Shown piece by piece: positions 31,568 to 40,643 of a stretch of 64,000 nt of DNA. The notes under the pieces were generated by a model. The model was given only the letters and a program-made list of their open reading frames with translations. It made no database searches and was not told the DNA's origin. This DNA comes from Paracidovorax anthurii (lineage in GTDB: Bacteria > Pseudomonadota > Gammaproteobacteria > Burkholderiales > Burkholderiaceae_C): NCBI RefSeq assembly GCF_003269065.1, contig NZ_QLTA01000008.1, forward strand, positions 55,449-119,448. The letters are read 5' to 3'. Position 1 is the first letter of the stretch, and the number at the start of each line of letters is the position of its first letter. The translations under genes were made by a program, and so were the position numbers.

Positions 31568-32386
31568 ATGAAAATCCTCATCTCCGTCGATATCGAAGGC
31601 GTGGCCGGCGTCTACCACCCCGAGCAAGTGCGGGCCGGCAATCCCGAATACGAACGGGCGCGGCGCCTGATGGCCGCCGAAGCCAATGCCGCCATCGCCG
31701 GCGCCTTCGATGGCGGTGCCTCGGAGGTCTATGTGAACGACTCGCACGGCGGGTTCCGCAACATGCCGCCCGACCTGCTGGACGCGCGTGCCCAGGCCAT
31801 CCAGGGCAAGCCGCGCTACCTCAGCATGGTGTCCGGCGTCGAGCTGGGCATGGACGGCGTCTGCCTCATCGGTTACCACTCGCGCGCGCAGGGGCGCGGC
31901 ATCCTGGCCCACACCATCAACAGCTTCGCATTCGCCAGCATCGCGCTCAACGGGCGCGAGCTGGGCGAGGCCGGCATCTACGGCGCGCTGGCCGGGGCGT
32001 ATGGCGCGCCCGTCATCGCCGCGTCGGGCGACGACGTGTTCATCGGCGAGAACCGCGACCTGTTCCCGCAGGCCCGCTTCGTGCAGACCAAGCGCGCCAC
32101 GGGCGCCAACAGCGGCATCAGCCTCTCGCCCGAGCGCGCCTGCGCCGCGATCCGCGAAGGCGTCGCGCAGGCCATGGCCCATGCGCGCACCGCCCGGCCG
32201 TTCTGCATCGAGGGGCCCGTCACCGTCGAGCTGGTGGCGCAGACGACCGCGCTGGCCGACCTGTTCTGCCAGTGGCCGTCGCTGGAGCGCATGGCCTCCG
32301 ACGCACTGCGCTTCACCGCGCCCGACATCGAATCGGCCGTGCGCATGGTCAACAGCCTCTCGGCCATGTCGAGCATGCTGCGATGA
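31568..32386 (+). CDS. dppA: M55-family D-aminopeptidase (DppA-like)
   Basis: 272 residues. DppA is a zinc D-aminopeptidase releasing D-Ala from small peptides. The zinc ligands match Bacillus DppA almost by number: Asp8 and Glu10 (SVDIEG), His60 (NDSHGG), His104 (GYHSRAQG) and Glu134 (ELGEAG). His115 (LAHTIN) fits the catalytic His. It is followed by a racemase gene overlapping by ATGA. The symbol refers to the peptidase, not to the dipeptide-binding protein of E. coli. Confidence 0.9.
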   Translation: MKILISVDIEGVAGVYHPEQVRAGNPEYERARRLMAAEANAAIAGAFDGGASEVYVNDSHGGFRNMPPDLLDARAQAIQGKPRYLSMVSGVELGMDGVCLIGYHSRAQGRGILAHTINSFAFASIALNGRELGEAGIYGALAGAYGAPVIAASGDDVFIGENRDLFPQARFVQTKRATGANSGISLSPERACAAIREGVAQAMAHARTARPFCIEGPVTVELVAQTTALADLFCQWPSLERMASDALRFTAPDIESAVRMVNSLSAMSSMLR

Positions 32387-33141
32387 GCGCGCTGGATGGC
32401 CTCGCGCCGCCGCCGGCCGCACCGCTCACCGTGGGCATCCTGGCGGGCATGGGCCCCGCGGCGGGGGTGGATTTCGCGCGCCTCTTCGTGCGTGCGTCGG
32501 AGAACTGGCTGCGCTCGCATGGCCGGCCCGTGCTGGACCAGTCGTTCCCCGAGCACTGGATCGCGCAGGTGCCGGTGGTAGACCGCACGCGGGCGCTGCA
32601 TGATCCGCAGGCGCCGCAGCCGCTGGACGGCCTGGCGCTGGCGCTGCAGCGGCTCGCGGCGCTGGGCGCGCGCGCGGTGGCCATGTCGTGCAACACCGCG
32701 CATGCATGGCATGCCGCCTTGCAGGAGCGCGTGGCCTCGGTGGAGCTGCTGCACATCGCCGACGAAACCGCCGCCGAGCTGGGGCGCCGCGGCATCGGCC
32801 GCGCGGCCCTGCTGGCCACGCAGGGCACCTACCGCATGGGCCTGTACGATCGCGCCTTCGCGGCCCACGGCATCCAGTGCGTGCTGCCGTCCGAGGCTGC
32901 CCGCGGCTGGCTGATGCAGGGTATCTACGACGGCGTCAAGGCCGGTGACATGGCGCTCGCGCGCCGCCGTTTCGCCCAGGCCGGCCAGCAGGTGCGCGAG
33001 GCGCACGGCGACGTGGCGCTGGTCATGGCCTGCACCGAGATCCCCCTTGCACTGCCCGATGCGCCCGAGGCCCGCGACTGGACCCTGATCGACCCCTCGG
33101 ACATCCTGGCCGTGGCCCTCGCCAACCGGGCCTACGGATGA
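32383..33141 (+). CDS. Aspartate/glutamate racemase family protein (two-cysteine type)
   Basis: 252 residues. Both catalytic cysteines of the Asp/Glu racemase fold are present: Cys103 in MSCNTAH and Cys217 in MACTEIPL. The N-terminal [14 protein letters not shown] is the ligand loop. It would interconvert D- and L-Asp/Glu, letting the cell use D-amino acids freed by the two peptidases upstream. Last gene of the iaaA-gsi operon, coupled to dppA. It differs from the one-cysteine racemase at 2840. Confidence 0.87.
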   Translation: MSALDGLAPPPAAPLTVGILAGMGPAAGVDFARLFVRASENWLRSHGRPVLDQSFPEHWIAQVPVVDRTRALHDPQAPQPLDGLALALQRLAALGARAVAMSCNTAHAWHAALQERVASVELLHIADETAAELGRRGIGRAALLATQGTYRMGLYDRAFAAHGIQCVLPSEAARGWLMQGIYDGVKAGDMALARRRFAQAGQQVREAHGDVALVMACTEIPLALPDAPEARDWTLIDPSDILAVALANRAYG

Positions 33142-33196
33142 ATCGCGGATAGCGCGCCGGCGCCTGGCCGTCGGCGTGGCGGCCACAATACGGCCC

Positions 33197-35170
33197 ATGT
33201 CCGATGCGCACTCCGATGAACTGCTCGCCCAGGTGGCCTCGCTGCCGCCGCTGCCGGGCGTCTACCGCTACTTCGATGCCCAGGATGGCCTGCTCTACGT
33301 GGGCAAGGCGCGCAACCTGAAGAAGCGGGTCTCCAGCTATTTCACCAAGACCCATGGCGGCACGCGCATCGGCCACATGGTGGGCAAGATCGCGCGGCTG
33401 GAGACCACGGTGGTGCGCTCCGAGGCCGAGGCGCTGCTGCTGGAAAACAACCTCATCAAGTCGCTGAACCCGCGCTACAACATCCTCTTTCGCGACGACA
33501 AGAGCTACCCCTACCTCAAGATCACGGGCGTGGCCTCCCGCGACGGCACGGGAGAGGCGCCGGGGCAGCGCTTCCCGCGCATCGCCTACTACCGCGGCGC
33601 GATCGACCGGCGCCACCGCTATCTGGGCCCGTATCCGGGCGCGTGGGCCGTGAAGGAAACCATCCTGCTCTTGCAGAAGGTGTTCCGCCTGCGCACCTGT
33701 GAGGACACGGTCTTCGCCAACCGCACGCGCCCATGCCTGCTCTACCAGATCAAGCGCTGCACCGGGCCCTGCGTGGACCTCATCTCGCCCGAGGCCTATG
33801 CCCACGACGTGGCGAACGCGGAGGCCATGCTGCGCGGCGAAACCAGCGAACTGCTGGAGGCGCTGGAGGCGCGCATGATGGCGCATTCCGACCGGCTCGA
33901 ATTCGAGCAGGCCGCGGAGATCCGCAACCAGATCACCGCGCTCGCGCGCGTGCTGCACCAGCAGGCGATCGAGACCGCATCCGACAAGGACGTGGACATC
34001 CTGGCCGTGAAGGTGCAGGGCGGGCGCGCCTGCGTGAACCTCGCGATGGTGCGGGGCGGCCGCCATCTGGGCGACCGGGCGTACTTCCCGGTGCACGTCG
34101 AGGACGCCACGGCGGTCTTCCGGGCCGAGGAGCCGGCGGAGGGGGAGGGCGCGGAAGGCGCGTCCGCGCCGGCATTGCCGCGCACGGTCGAGGTCCAGGT
34201 GCTGGAGGCCTTCATCGCCCAGCACTACATCGGCGTGCCCGTGCCGCCGACGCTCATCGCCAGCGAGCCGGTGGACCGCGCGCTGATGGAGGCGCTCTCC
34301 CAGCAGGCCGGCGTGCGGGTGAACGCCGTGCACCAGCCGCGCGAGCAGCGCCGCGTCTGGCTGGAGATGGCGCAAAAGAACGCCGACATCCAGCTCGCCC
34401 GGCTGCTGTCCGAGGAAGGCTCCCAGCAGGCCCGCACGCGGGCCCTGGCCGAGGCCCTCGACCTGCCCATGGACGATCTCGACGCCCTCGCCATCGAGTG
34501 CTTCGACATCTCGCACACGGCGGGCGAGGCCACGCAGGCGTCCTGCGTCGTCTTCCACCACCACAAGATGCAGAGCAGCGAATACCGCCGCTACAAGATC
34601 GAAGGCATCACCGGCGGCGACGACTATGCCGCCATGCGGCAGGTGCTCACGCGCCGCTACAGCAAGGTGGTGGAAGCGCAGCGCGAGGCCGGAGGGGCCG
34701 AGCCCGCGCCCGGGCAGGCGCGCCTGCCCGACCTGGTGCTGATCGACGGCGGCAAGGGGCAGGTGAGCATGGCGCGGGAGGTGTTCACCGAGCTGGGGCT
34801 GGATCTCTCGCGCATCGTCGGCGTCGAGAAAGGCGAGGGCCGCAAGGTCGGGCTGGAAGAACTCGTCTTCGCGGACGGCCGCGAGAAGGTCTATCTGGGC
34901 CGCGACTCCGCGGCGCTGATGCTCGTGGCCCAGATCCGCGATGAGGCGCACCGCTTCGCGATCACCGGCATGCGCGCGGCCCGTGCCCGGGTGCGGGTGG
35001 GCGGCGGCCAGCTGGAGGAGATTGCCGGCGTGGGGCCCAAGAAGCGTGCGCGCCTGCTGCAGCGCTTCGGCGGCGTGCGCGGCGTGGCGGCCGCCAGCGT
35101 CGAGGATCTGGCCACGGTGGACGGCATCTCGCTGGAGTTGGCGCAGGAGATCTACCGGGCGCTGCGCTGA
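33197..35170 (+). CDS. uvrC: UvrABC excinuclease subunit C
   Basis: 657 residues. Domains in order: GIY-YIG nuclease (about 15-95: [19 protein letters not shown]), a Cys cluster (TCEDTVF...[13 protein letters not shown]), UVR motif (about 228-262), the UvrC/RNase H-like nuclease ([32 protein letters not shown]) and a C-terminal helix-hairpin-helix pair. It makes both incisions in nucleotide excision repair. The ATG at 33197 was chosen over an in-frame ATG seven codons upstream because the family begins shortly before the GIY-YIG domain. Confidence 0.97.
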   Translation: MSDAHSDELLAQVASLPPLPGVYRYFDAQDGLLYVGKARNLKKRVSSYFTKTHGGTRIGHMVGKIARLETTVVRSEAEALLLENNLIKSLNPRYNILFRDDKSYPYLKITGVASRDGTGEAPGQRFPRIAYYRGAIDRRHRYLGPYPGAWAVKETILLLQKVFRLRTCEDTVFANRTRPCLLYQIKRCTGPCVDLISPEAYAHDVANAEAMLRGETSELLEALEARMMAHSDRLEFEQAAEIRNQITALARVLHQQAIETASDKDVDILAVKVQGGRACVNLAMVRGGRHLGDRAYFPVHVEDATAVFRAEEPAEGEGAEGASAPALPRTVEVQVLEAFIAQHYIGVPVPPTLIASEPVDRALMEALSQQAGVRVNAVHQPREQRRVWLEMAQKNADIQLARLLSEEGSQQARTRALAEALDLPMDDLDALAIECFDISHTAGEATQASCVVFHHHKMQSSEYRRYKIEGITGGDDYAAMRQVLTRRYSKVVEAQREAGGAEPAPGQARLPDLVLIDGGKGQVSMAREVFTELGLDLSRIVGVEKGEGRKVGLEELVFADGREKVYLGRDSAALMLVAQIRDEAHRFAITGMRAARARVRVGGGQLEEIAGVGPKKRARLLQRFGGVRGVAAASVEDLATVDGISLELAQEIYRALR

Positions 35171-35248
35171 CGGCGGAGCAGGGCGGTGCGGAGCCCGGTT
35201 CGTGCCGCCCGGCGGAAACGGCCACGAGGGCATGACACAATCGCCTCC

Positions 35249-35818
35249 ATGTTCCTGACCATCCCCACCATCATGACCTGGACGCGCATCGTCGCGATAC
35301 CCTTGATCGTGGGAGTGTTCTATGCGCCGCTCGAACCCGCCACGCGCAACCTCATCGCGACGGTGATGTTCATCGCCTTCGCCGCCACGGACTGGCTCGA
35401 CGGCTACCTGGCGCGCCGGCTCAACCAGACCTCGTCCTTCGGCGCCTTTCTCGACCCCGTGGCCGACAAGTTCCTGGTCTGCGCATCGCTGCTGGTGCTG
35501 GTGCACCTGCAGCGCGCCGATGTCTTCGTGGCCCTCATCATCATCGGCCGCGAGATCGCCATCTCCGCGCTGCGCGAATGGATGGCGCAGATCGGTGCCT
35601 CGCGGAGCGTGGCGGTGCACATGATCGGCAAGGTCAAGACCACGGTGCAGATGGTCGCCATCCCGTTCCTGCTCTACGACGGCCGGATCGCCGGCGTGAT
35701 CGACACGGGTGTGTGGGGCACGTGGCTGATCTGGCTTGCTGCGGTGCTCACCGCGTGGTCCATGGTCTACTACCTGCGCAAGGCGCTTCCGGAGATCCGG
35801 GCACGGGTCAAGAAATGA
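35249..35818 (+). CDS. pgsA: CDP-diacylglycerol--glycerol-3-phosphate 3-phosphatidyltransferase PgsA
   Basis: 189 residues, multi-pass membrane enzyme making phosphatidylglycerol phosphate. The CDP-alcohol phosphotransferase signature is complete: Asp48, Asp51, Gly52, Ala55, Arg56, Gly65, Asp69 and Asp73. N-terminal IPTIMTWTRI is typical of PgsA. It lies 78 bp after uvrC on the same strand, a common uvrC-pgsA pairing in proteobacteria. Confidence 0.96.
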   Translation: MFLTIPTIMTWTRIVAIPLIVGVFYAPLEPATRNLIATVMFIAFAATDWLDGYLARRLNQTSSFGAFLDPVADKFLVCASLLVLVHLQRADVFVALIIIGREIAISALREWMAQIGASRSVAVHMIGKVKTTVQMVAIPFLLYDGRIAGVIDTGVWGTWLIWLAAVLTAWSMVYYLRKALPEIRARVKK

Positions 35819-36146
35819 CGCCATCCGCGCACCTGCCCGGTGCGTGGCAGGAGGTGTCAATCGGGGCTTGCGCTAGACGCCACGGACCCGCTGTCCAAAA
35901 CCCCTCGGGGTCTCTGAAACACCCGTAAATTAAGGCTAAAATCCGCCATCGCGCCGTCGCAAAACGGCCCGTTGTATTGACACCCGGAAAGTCGATGGCT
36001 TTAATCTGGCACAGCAGATTCTGCCCCCGTGCCAGCCCTTCCCCCGCCCCATTTTGTGCCCCGCATCAAGCGGCTGGCTTGGCGCGTGTGAAGGCCGCCA
36101 GATTTGCAAAAGACATTCCATCCACTCTTTTCCCAAGAGGCTCCTT
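35819..36146 (+). promoter_or_regulatory. 328-bp intergenic region with sigma70 promoter for hupB
   Basis: A near-consensus promoter is visible: TTGACA at 35977-35982 and TTTAAT at 36000-36005 with exactly 17 bp between them. Transcription would begin about 36012 and give a leader of about 135 nt before hupB. AAGAGG precedes the GTG start. No gene is seen in the gap; a short CCCCTCGGGG palindrome near 35902 has too small a loop to be a terminator. Confidence 0.8.
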
Positions 36147-36419
36147 GTGAATAAAACCGAACTGATTGAGCACATTGCTAACAATGCCGATATCTCCAAG
36201 GCCGCAGCCGCTCGCGCGCTGGAGTCCACGATCGAGGCAGTGAAGAAGACCTTGAAAAAAGGCGGTACGGTGTCTCTCGTCGGTTTTGGTACCTTCGCGG
36301 TGGGCAAGCGCGCTGCGCGCACGGGCCGCAATCCCCGCACCGGTGATACGATTAAGATCAAGGCTGCTAAAGTTCCGAAGTTCCGTCCTGGCAAGGCATT
36401 GAAAGATGCCCTGAACTGA
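36147..36419 (+). CDS. hupB: DNA-binding protein HU-beta
   Basis: 90 residues. Histone-like nucleoid protein with the standard [11 protein letters not shown] start (here from GTG), the helical pair, and the DNA-binding arm [22 protein letters not shown]. It ends GKALKDALN. It is followed after 18 bp by tRNA-Val and then ppiD, so one transcript may carry an mRNA and a tRNA. Confidence 0.98.
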   Translation: MNKTELIEHIANNADISKAAAARALESTIEAVKKTLKKGGTVSLVGFGTFAVGKRAARTGRNPRTGDTIKIKAAKVPKFRPGKALKDALN

Positions 36420-36437
36420 GGCTCGAGGTTCAAGGTG

Positions 36438-36513
36438 GGGTGCTTAGCTCAGTTGGTAGAGCGGCGCCCTTACAAGGCGTAGGTCGGCGGTTCGACCCCG
36501 TCAGCACCCACCA
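36438..36513 (+). tRNA. tRNA-Val (anticodon TAC)
   Basis: 76 nt; acceptor GGGTGCT pairs with AGCACCC, anticodon loop CTTACAA (TAC), T-arm GGTTCGACCCC, encoded CCA. It lies 18 bp after hupB with no promoter of its own visible and is closed by a terminator. Confidence 0.97.
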
Positions 36514-36519
36514 CCGATC

Positions 36520-36550
36520 AAAAGGCGAACGAGAGTTCGCCTTTTCTTTT
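36520..36550 (+). terminator. Rho-independent terminator after tRNA-Val(TAC)
   Basis: AAAAGGCGAAC (36520-36530) pairs with GTTCGCCTTTT (36535-36545) around GAGA, followed by CTTTT. It sits just 22 bp before ppiD. Confidence 0.9.
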
Positions 36551-36571
36551 GTCGCCATTGAAAGATTGACC

Positions 36572-38494
36572 ATGTTCGAATCCATCCGCAAGCACTCCAA
36601 GATCGTCATGGTCGCGTTGTTCTTGCTGATCATTCCGTCGTTTGTGCTGGTGGGCATCGACCGCAGCTATTTCTCCGACAAGAGCCCGGTCGTGGCACGC
36701 GTCGATGGTCACGACATCAAGCAGGACGAGTGGGACAACGCCCATCGGATGGAGACGGACCGCATCCGCGCCCAGTCGCCATCGGTGGATCCGAAGCTGC
36801 TGGATTCGGCCAGCGCGCGCTACGCAACGCTGGAGCGTCTGGTGCGTGACCGGGTGCTGCAGGCTGCCGCCGCCAAGATGCACCTCACCGCCAGCGATGC
36901 GCAACTGGCCCGCACGCTGCAGGACATTCCCGCCATCGCCGCGCTCAAGCGGCCGGACGGCTCCCTCGATGCCGATGCATACCGCGCCCTCGTGGCTGCG
37001 CAGGGGCTCACGCCCGAAGGCTTCGAGGCCAACGTGCGCCGCCAGCTTTCGATCAATCAGGTGATCGGGGGCGTCATGGGGTCCGCGTTCGCCGGCCAGT
37101 CGCAGTCCCGGCTCGCACTGGACGCGCTCTACCAGCGCCGCGAGATCCAGGTCGCCCGCTTCAATGCCGGCGACTTCACGGCCAAGGTCACGCCCTCCGA
37201 TGCCGATCTCGAGGCCTACTACAAGGGCCACGAGTCGCAGTTCAGGCAGTCCGAGCAGGCCAGCGTCGAGTACGTGGTGCTGGATCTCGATGCCGTGCGT
37301 GCGGGCATCACCTTGAGCGACGACGACCTGAAGACCTACTACAAGGAAAACCTGGAGCGCCTCGCCGGCAAGGAAGAGCGCCGTGCCAGCCACATCCTGA
37401 TCAACGCCACCAAGGACGCGCCTGCCGCGGAGCGCGAGAAGGCCAAGGCCCGCGCCACTGAATTGCTGGAGCAGGTGCGCAAGGCGCCTGGCACGTTCGC
37501 CGACGTGGCGCGCAAGTCCTCGCAGGACACCGGCTCGGCGCCGTCCGGTGGCGACCTGGGCTTCTTTGCCCGCGGTGCGATGGTCAAGCCGTTCGAAGAT
37601 GCCGTGTTCTCGATGAAGAAGGGCGACATCAGCGACGTGGTGGAAAGCGATTTCGGCTACCACATCATCCAGCTCAACGACATCAAGACGCCCAAGCAGC
37701 CTTCTTTCGAAGAACTGCGCCCCAAGCTGGAAGCCGAGGCCCGGCAGCAGCAGGCGCAGCGCAAGTTCGCCGAATTCGCCGAGGTCTTCACCAATGGCGT
37801 GTATGAGCAGTCGGACAGCCTGCAGCCGGTGGCTGCCAAGCTGAAGCTGAAGGTGCAGACCGCCACCGGCGTCACCCGCACGCCGCGTGCGGATGCCAAG
37901 GGCCCTCTCGCGAATGCGCGTTTCCTCGAAGCCCTGTTCGCATCCGACTCCCTGGAGCACAAGCGCAATACGGAAGCCATCGAAACGGCGCCGAGCACGC
38001 TCGTCGCTGGCCGCGTGACGGCCCACACGCCCGCACAGACCCTGCCTTTCGAGCAGGTGAAGGCACGCGTGCGCGAGCTCTACGTGGCAGAGCAAGCCAC
38101 CGAACTGGCCCGCAAGGAAGGCGAGTCCAAGTTGAACGCATGGAAGAGCGCACCGGCCAGCGCCTCCGGGCTGACCGCCGCCGTCACCATCTCGCGCGAC
38201 AAGCCGCAGAATCTGCCGCGCCAGATCATCGATGCCGCACTGCAGGCGAATGCCGACGCACTGCCGACCCTGGTCGGCGTGGGCCTGGGGCCGCAGGGCT
38301 ATGCCGTGATCAAGGTCAACCGCATCGTCGCGCGCGAAGAAGCCGACCCCACCGTCGCGCGCCAGCAGCACCAGCAATATGCCGAGGTGGCCGCTGCCGC
38401 GGAAGCCATGGCGTACTATGAACTGTTGAAGGATCGCTTCAAGGTCCAGTTCAAGGTGCCCCGTCCGGCGGCCAATGCTGCGCCGGAAAATTAA
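36572..38494 (+). CDS. ppiD: PpiD-like periplasmic peptidyl-prolyl isomerase/chaperone
   Basis: 640 residues. One N-terminal membrane anchor (about 11-30, IVMVALFLLIIPSFVLVGI) then a SurA/PpiD-type chaperone domain and one parvulin domain (about 268-370: ASHILINATKD, GGDLGFFARGAMVKPFEDAVF, ESDFGYHIIQL). PpiD helps proteins leaving the Sec translocon. hupB-ppiD adjacency is also found in E. coli; here a tRNA lies between them. Confidence 0.94.
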   Translation: MFESIRKHSKIVMVALFLLIIPSFVLVGIDRSYFSDKSPVVARVDGHDIKQDEWDNAHRMETDRIRAQSPSVDPKLLDSASARYATLERLVRDRVLQAAAAKMHLTASDAQLARTLQDIPAIAALKRPDGSLDADAYRALVAAQGLTPEGFEANVRRQLSINQVIGGVMGSAFAGQSQSRLALDALYQRREIQVARFNAGDFTAKVTPSDADLEAYYKGHESQFRQSEQASVEYVVLDLDAVRAGITLSDDDLKTYYKENLERLAGKEERRASHILINATKDAPAAEREKAKARATELLEQVRKAPGTFADVARKSSQDTGSAPSGGDLGFFARGAMVKPFEDAVFSMKKGDISDVVESDFGYHIIQLNDIKTPKQPSFEELRPKLEAEARQQQAQRKFAEFAEVFTNGVYEQSDSLQPVAAKLKLKVQTATGVTRTPRADAKGPLANARFLEALFASDSLEHKRNTEAIETAPSTLVAGRVTAHTPAQTLPFEQVKARVRELYVAEQATELARKEGESKLNAWKSAPASASGLTAAVTISRDKPQNLPRQIIDAALQANADALPTLVGVGLGPQGYAVIKVNRIVAREEADPTVARQQHQQYAEVAAAAEAMAYYELLKDRFKVQFKVPRPAANAAPEN

Positions 38495-38501
38495 GGGGAA
38501 G

Positions 38502-38520
38502 GCCCTCGAAAGGGCTTTTC
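38502..38520 (+). terminator. Short terminator after ppiD
   Basis: GCCCT (38502-38506) pairs with AGGGC (38511-38515) around a CGAA tetraloop, followed by TTTTC. The stem is short but the loop is stable. Confidence 0.6.
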
Positions 38521-38526
38521 TCTGGT

Positions 38527-38532
38527 TATAAT
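38527..38532 (+). promoter_or_regulatory. -10 box of the tRNA-His promoter
   Basis: A perfect TATAAT lies 11 bases before the tRNA-His 5' end. No good -35 box is seen 17 bp upstream, where the ppiD terminator lies. Confidence 0.55.
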
Positions 38533-38542
38533 TTGAGGCTAC

Positions 38543-38619
38543 GGTGGCTGTAGCTCAGTTGGTAGAGTCCAGGATTGTGATTCCTGTCGTCGTGGGTTCG
38601 AGTCCCATCAGCCACCCCA
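38543..38619 (+). tRNA. tRNA-His (anticodon GTG)
   Basis: 77 nt including the extra G at -1 opposite C73, as tRNA-His requires. Acceptor GTGGCTG pairs with CAGCCAC, anticodon loop TTGTGAT (GTG), T-arm GGGTTCGAGTCCC, encoded CCA. Its 3' part is the likely integration site of the prophage to its right. Confidence 0.97.
38580..38619. other. Putative attL core within the 3' half of tRNA-His
   Basis: The integrase gene ends 74 bp beyond the tRNA and chromosomal genes stop here, the usual layout for integration at a tRNA 3' end. The core boundaries cannot be fixed without the matching attR, which lies outside the window. Confidence 0.45.
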
Positions 38620-38626
38620 GATAGAT

Positions 38627-38672
38627 AAAGCCGCTACAGCTATGAAAGTTGTAGCGGCTTTCTTATTTTATT
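38627..38672. terminator. Bidirectional terminator between tRNA-His and integrase
   Basis: A perfect 12-bp stem, AAAGCCGCTACA (38627-38638) with TGTAGCGGCTTT (38650-38661), followed by CTTATTTTATT. It ends the integrase operon on the minus strand as well as the tRNA transcript. Confidence 0.85.
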
Positions 38673-38692
38673 CCCACCGTGGGAATATTCGC

Positions 38693-39760
38693 TCAAAGGG
38701 CCTCGCGCGGGATCTCCCTTGAGCGGTCGTACACCTGGGCTGTGACTGCTGCATTTTTGTGCATGTCGGGCAGGTGACCGCGGTCCTTCTTGTGCATCGT
38801 GGCGTAGTAGGCGCGGAGGTCGTGGAAGGTGAACCGGTCCTCCTTGGTGAGCACCTTTTCCTCGATCGCCAGAAGAACGCACCGTTGCCACAGGGTCTTG
38901 AAGCCGCGGGCCGTGTAGGCGTTGTTGTCCCTGGTAGGAAACACATAGAGGCAGTCCAGTCCCCGTTGAGCACGCAGCGCCTTCAGGCGGTCGATAAGCC
39001 TCTGAAGGTTCGGCGTGAACTTGATGACCTCGATCACCTCACCGCGCATCTTCCCGCGCTGCTTGGCGCGCTTCGTCCGAACCTCGCCAGAGCCCTCATC
39101 GACCTGTGTCCAGCACAGGTCCAGGAACTCCACTTTCCGGTTGCCGGCCAAGCTCGCGTACTCGGCGGCCATGCCGATGATTCGTCGCTGAGGCGTCTGC
39201 TTCTCCAGCCACGCCAGATAGCGGCCAAGCACGGCCGGATTGACCGCCACCGTGCGAGATTCGCTTCCGTGGGGCTCCACGCCTGTGGTGGGGTTCACTG
39301 AGCAGACGCCGAGGATGATGGCGTGGCCGAAGAGCCGAGACAGCAGGCTCTTCTCAATATCGGCCCGCCGCGGCGAGTCGGCCCGCTCCACGTGGATGTA
39401 GCGGGCGACGATGGCCGTAGTGATCTCGCCGACGTGCATATGGCCCAGCCGATCATCCAACTGCTTCCATGCGCTCTCGTAGTCGTCCCGGGTGGTCTGG
39501 GCGTATTTCTTCCACCTTGGGCTGCTGGTCTTGAAGCTCTCCCACACCCAGCGCAGCGTTCCCACGGGATCGGGGCCGCCTGGCTGGCCGTTCATGTCCA
39601 GCACCTTGCGCAGTGCGGCGGCCTTGTCCGTGCCCAGGTTCACCGGCCTTTTGCCCACCGGGTGGTAGCGGTAGGTGACGGTCTTGCCGTCCGCCCACAA
39701 GCGCGCTTCCATACGGGGCAAGAGGCCAGCGGCGCTGGCGCGGTCGCGTGTTCTTCCCAT
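38693..39760 (-). CDS. int: Prophage tyrosine recombinase/integrase
   Basis: 355 residues. Arm- and core-binding region (about 60-170), then a catalytic domain with Arg in GNRKVEFLDLCW, the box HDLRAYYATMHK (His-x-x-Arg) and the nucleophilic Tyr in AQVYDRSR close to the C-terminus. It catalyses attP x attB recombination at tRNA-His. It is the last gene of the leftward operon, six bases after the small DUF4224-like gene. Confidence 0.95.
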   Translation of the reverse strand: MGRTRDRASAAGLLPRMEARLWADGKTVTYRYHPVGKRPVNLGTDKAAALRKVLDMNGQPGGPDPVGTLRWVWESFKTSSPRWKKYAQTTRDDYESAWKQLDDRLGHMHVGEITTAIVARYIHVERADSPRRADIEKSLLSRLFGHAIILGVCSVNPTTGVEPHGSESRTVAVNPAVLGRYLAWLEKQTPQRRIIGMAAEYASLAGNRKVEFLDLCWTQVDEGSGEVRTKRAKQRGKMRGEVIEVIKFTPNLQRLIDRLKALRAQRGLDCLYVFPTRDNNAYTARGFKTLWQRCVLLAIEEKVLTKEDRFTFHDLRAYYATMHKKDRGHLPDMHKNAAVTAQVYDRSREIPREAL

Positions 39761-39766
39761 GCTGCG

Positions 39767-40009
39767 TTACCCAGCCGCTGCTGTCTTCCAGCGCGGCCCG
39801 TTGCTGGGCTGCGCGCTGGTGGCCAAAGCCTGCGGCGCTTGGCGGGTGGCGTAGTGGCGCTCCCACTCAGCACGAGCGACCAGCGGTCGGCCGTTGGGGC
39901 GACGGTCCACGCGCAGGCCCAGGCTGCGCAGATAGCGCACTTTTGCCGCGCTCTGGGTCAACCCGGCGCAGATGCGGTCGATCTCTTCGTCGGAGAGGTC
40001 GGGGGTCAT
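39767..40009 (-). CDS. Small DUF4224-like prophage protein next to integrase
   Basis: 80 residues. The pattern LSDEEIDRICAGLTQSAAKVRYLRSLG followed by RVDRRPNGRPLVARAEW over 5-48 resembles the DUF4224 family found beside phage integrases (possible DNA-binding or excision helper). The function is inferred from position only. Start overlaps the preceding stop by ATGA. Confidence 0.65.
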   Translation of the reverse strand: MTPDLSDEEIDRICAGLTQSAAKVRYLRSLGLRVDRRPNGRPLVARAEWERHYATRQAPQALATSAQPSNGPRWKTAAAG

Positions 40010-40254
40010 ACTGCTTCCAGAGGTGAGGGCCCCGGGCTATGCAGCCTGCGGGATTGCGCCCTGCGAATCGCGTTGACCTTGCGAAGCGCGCGTCTCGCGG
40101 CGAGGAGGCGCACTCTCTCAGCCTCGTACTGGGCGCGCTCCTCGTCATCCTTGAAGCCTTCGCGGCTCATCTCGCGCACCACGGTGGCCATCCATTCCAC
40201 GGCGTGCCAAAGGGCTACGGTGTCGGCCGCGGCGAGAAATGGGGTGCTGGTCAA
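40006..40254 (-). CDS. Hypothetical prophage protein
   Basis: 82 residues, not recognised. Mostly helical, rich in Arg/Glu (DDEERAQYEAERVRLLAARRALRK). It overlaps both neighbours by ATGA, which argues that it is translated. Confidence 0.6.
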   Translation of the reverse strand: MTSTPFLAAADTVALWHAVEWMATVVREMSREGFKDDEERAQYEAERVRLLAARRALRKVNAIRRAQSRRLHSPGPSPLEAV

Positions 40255-40643
40255 AGCGCGCCTCCTTCCGTGTCATCAGCCGGCACCCTGCAGAACGCCG
40301 GTGCGCCGTAGCCCATTCGGTTGCCGAACGGCAGCACGCTGCACAGCTCTACCACTCCAGGGGAGGGCGCGTGGCTGCGACGCGGCGGAAGTGGCCGGTC
40401 CTCGGGGAGAGGCGGGGGACGCTCCGGCCCTAGACAATAGGTGCCGCCGGTGTCTTTGCGCGGATGCCACTCGAGATAGTCGAAGTCGCAGGCCGTGACG
40501 AGTTGATCGTGAACGTTGCGCATGTCGGCGAAACCGACGAAGCGCGAGACGATCTCGCTTACTGTGAGTGATGCTTCCGGGTTGCGCGTGAGGTAGTCGA
40601 TCACGCGAGCCGCCAGGGAGGAAGGGGCGGGGCGGTAGGTCAT
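40251..40643 (-). CDS. Hypothetical prophage protein with winged-helix-like N-terminus
   Basis: 130 residues. The first 60 (VIDYLTRNPEASLTVSEIV, then VHDQLVTACDFDYLEW) read like a winged helix; the rest is Pro-rich. Function unknown. Overlaps both neighbours by ATGA. Confidence 0.6.
   Translation of the reverse strand: MTYRPAPSSLAARVIDYLTRNPEASLTVSEIVSRFVGFADMRNVHDQLVTACDFDYLEWHPRKDTGGTYCLGPERPPPLPEDRPLPPRRSHAPSPGVVELCSVLPFGNRMGYGAPAFCRVPADDTEGGAL

Noticed and set aside
35897-35912. CCCCTCGGGG palindrome before hupB as a terminator
   Set aside because: Loop is too small and no T-run follows.
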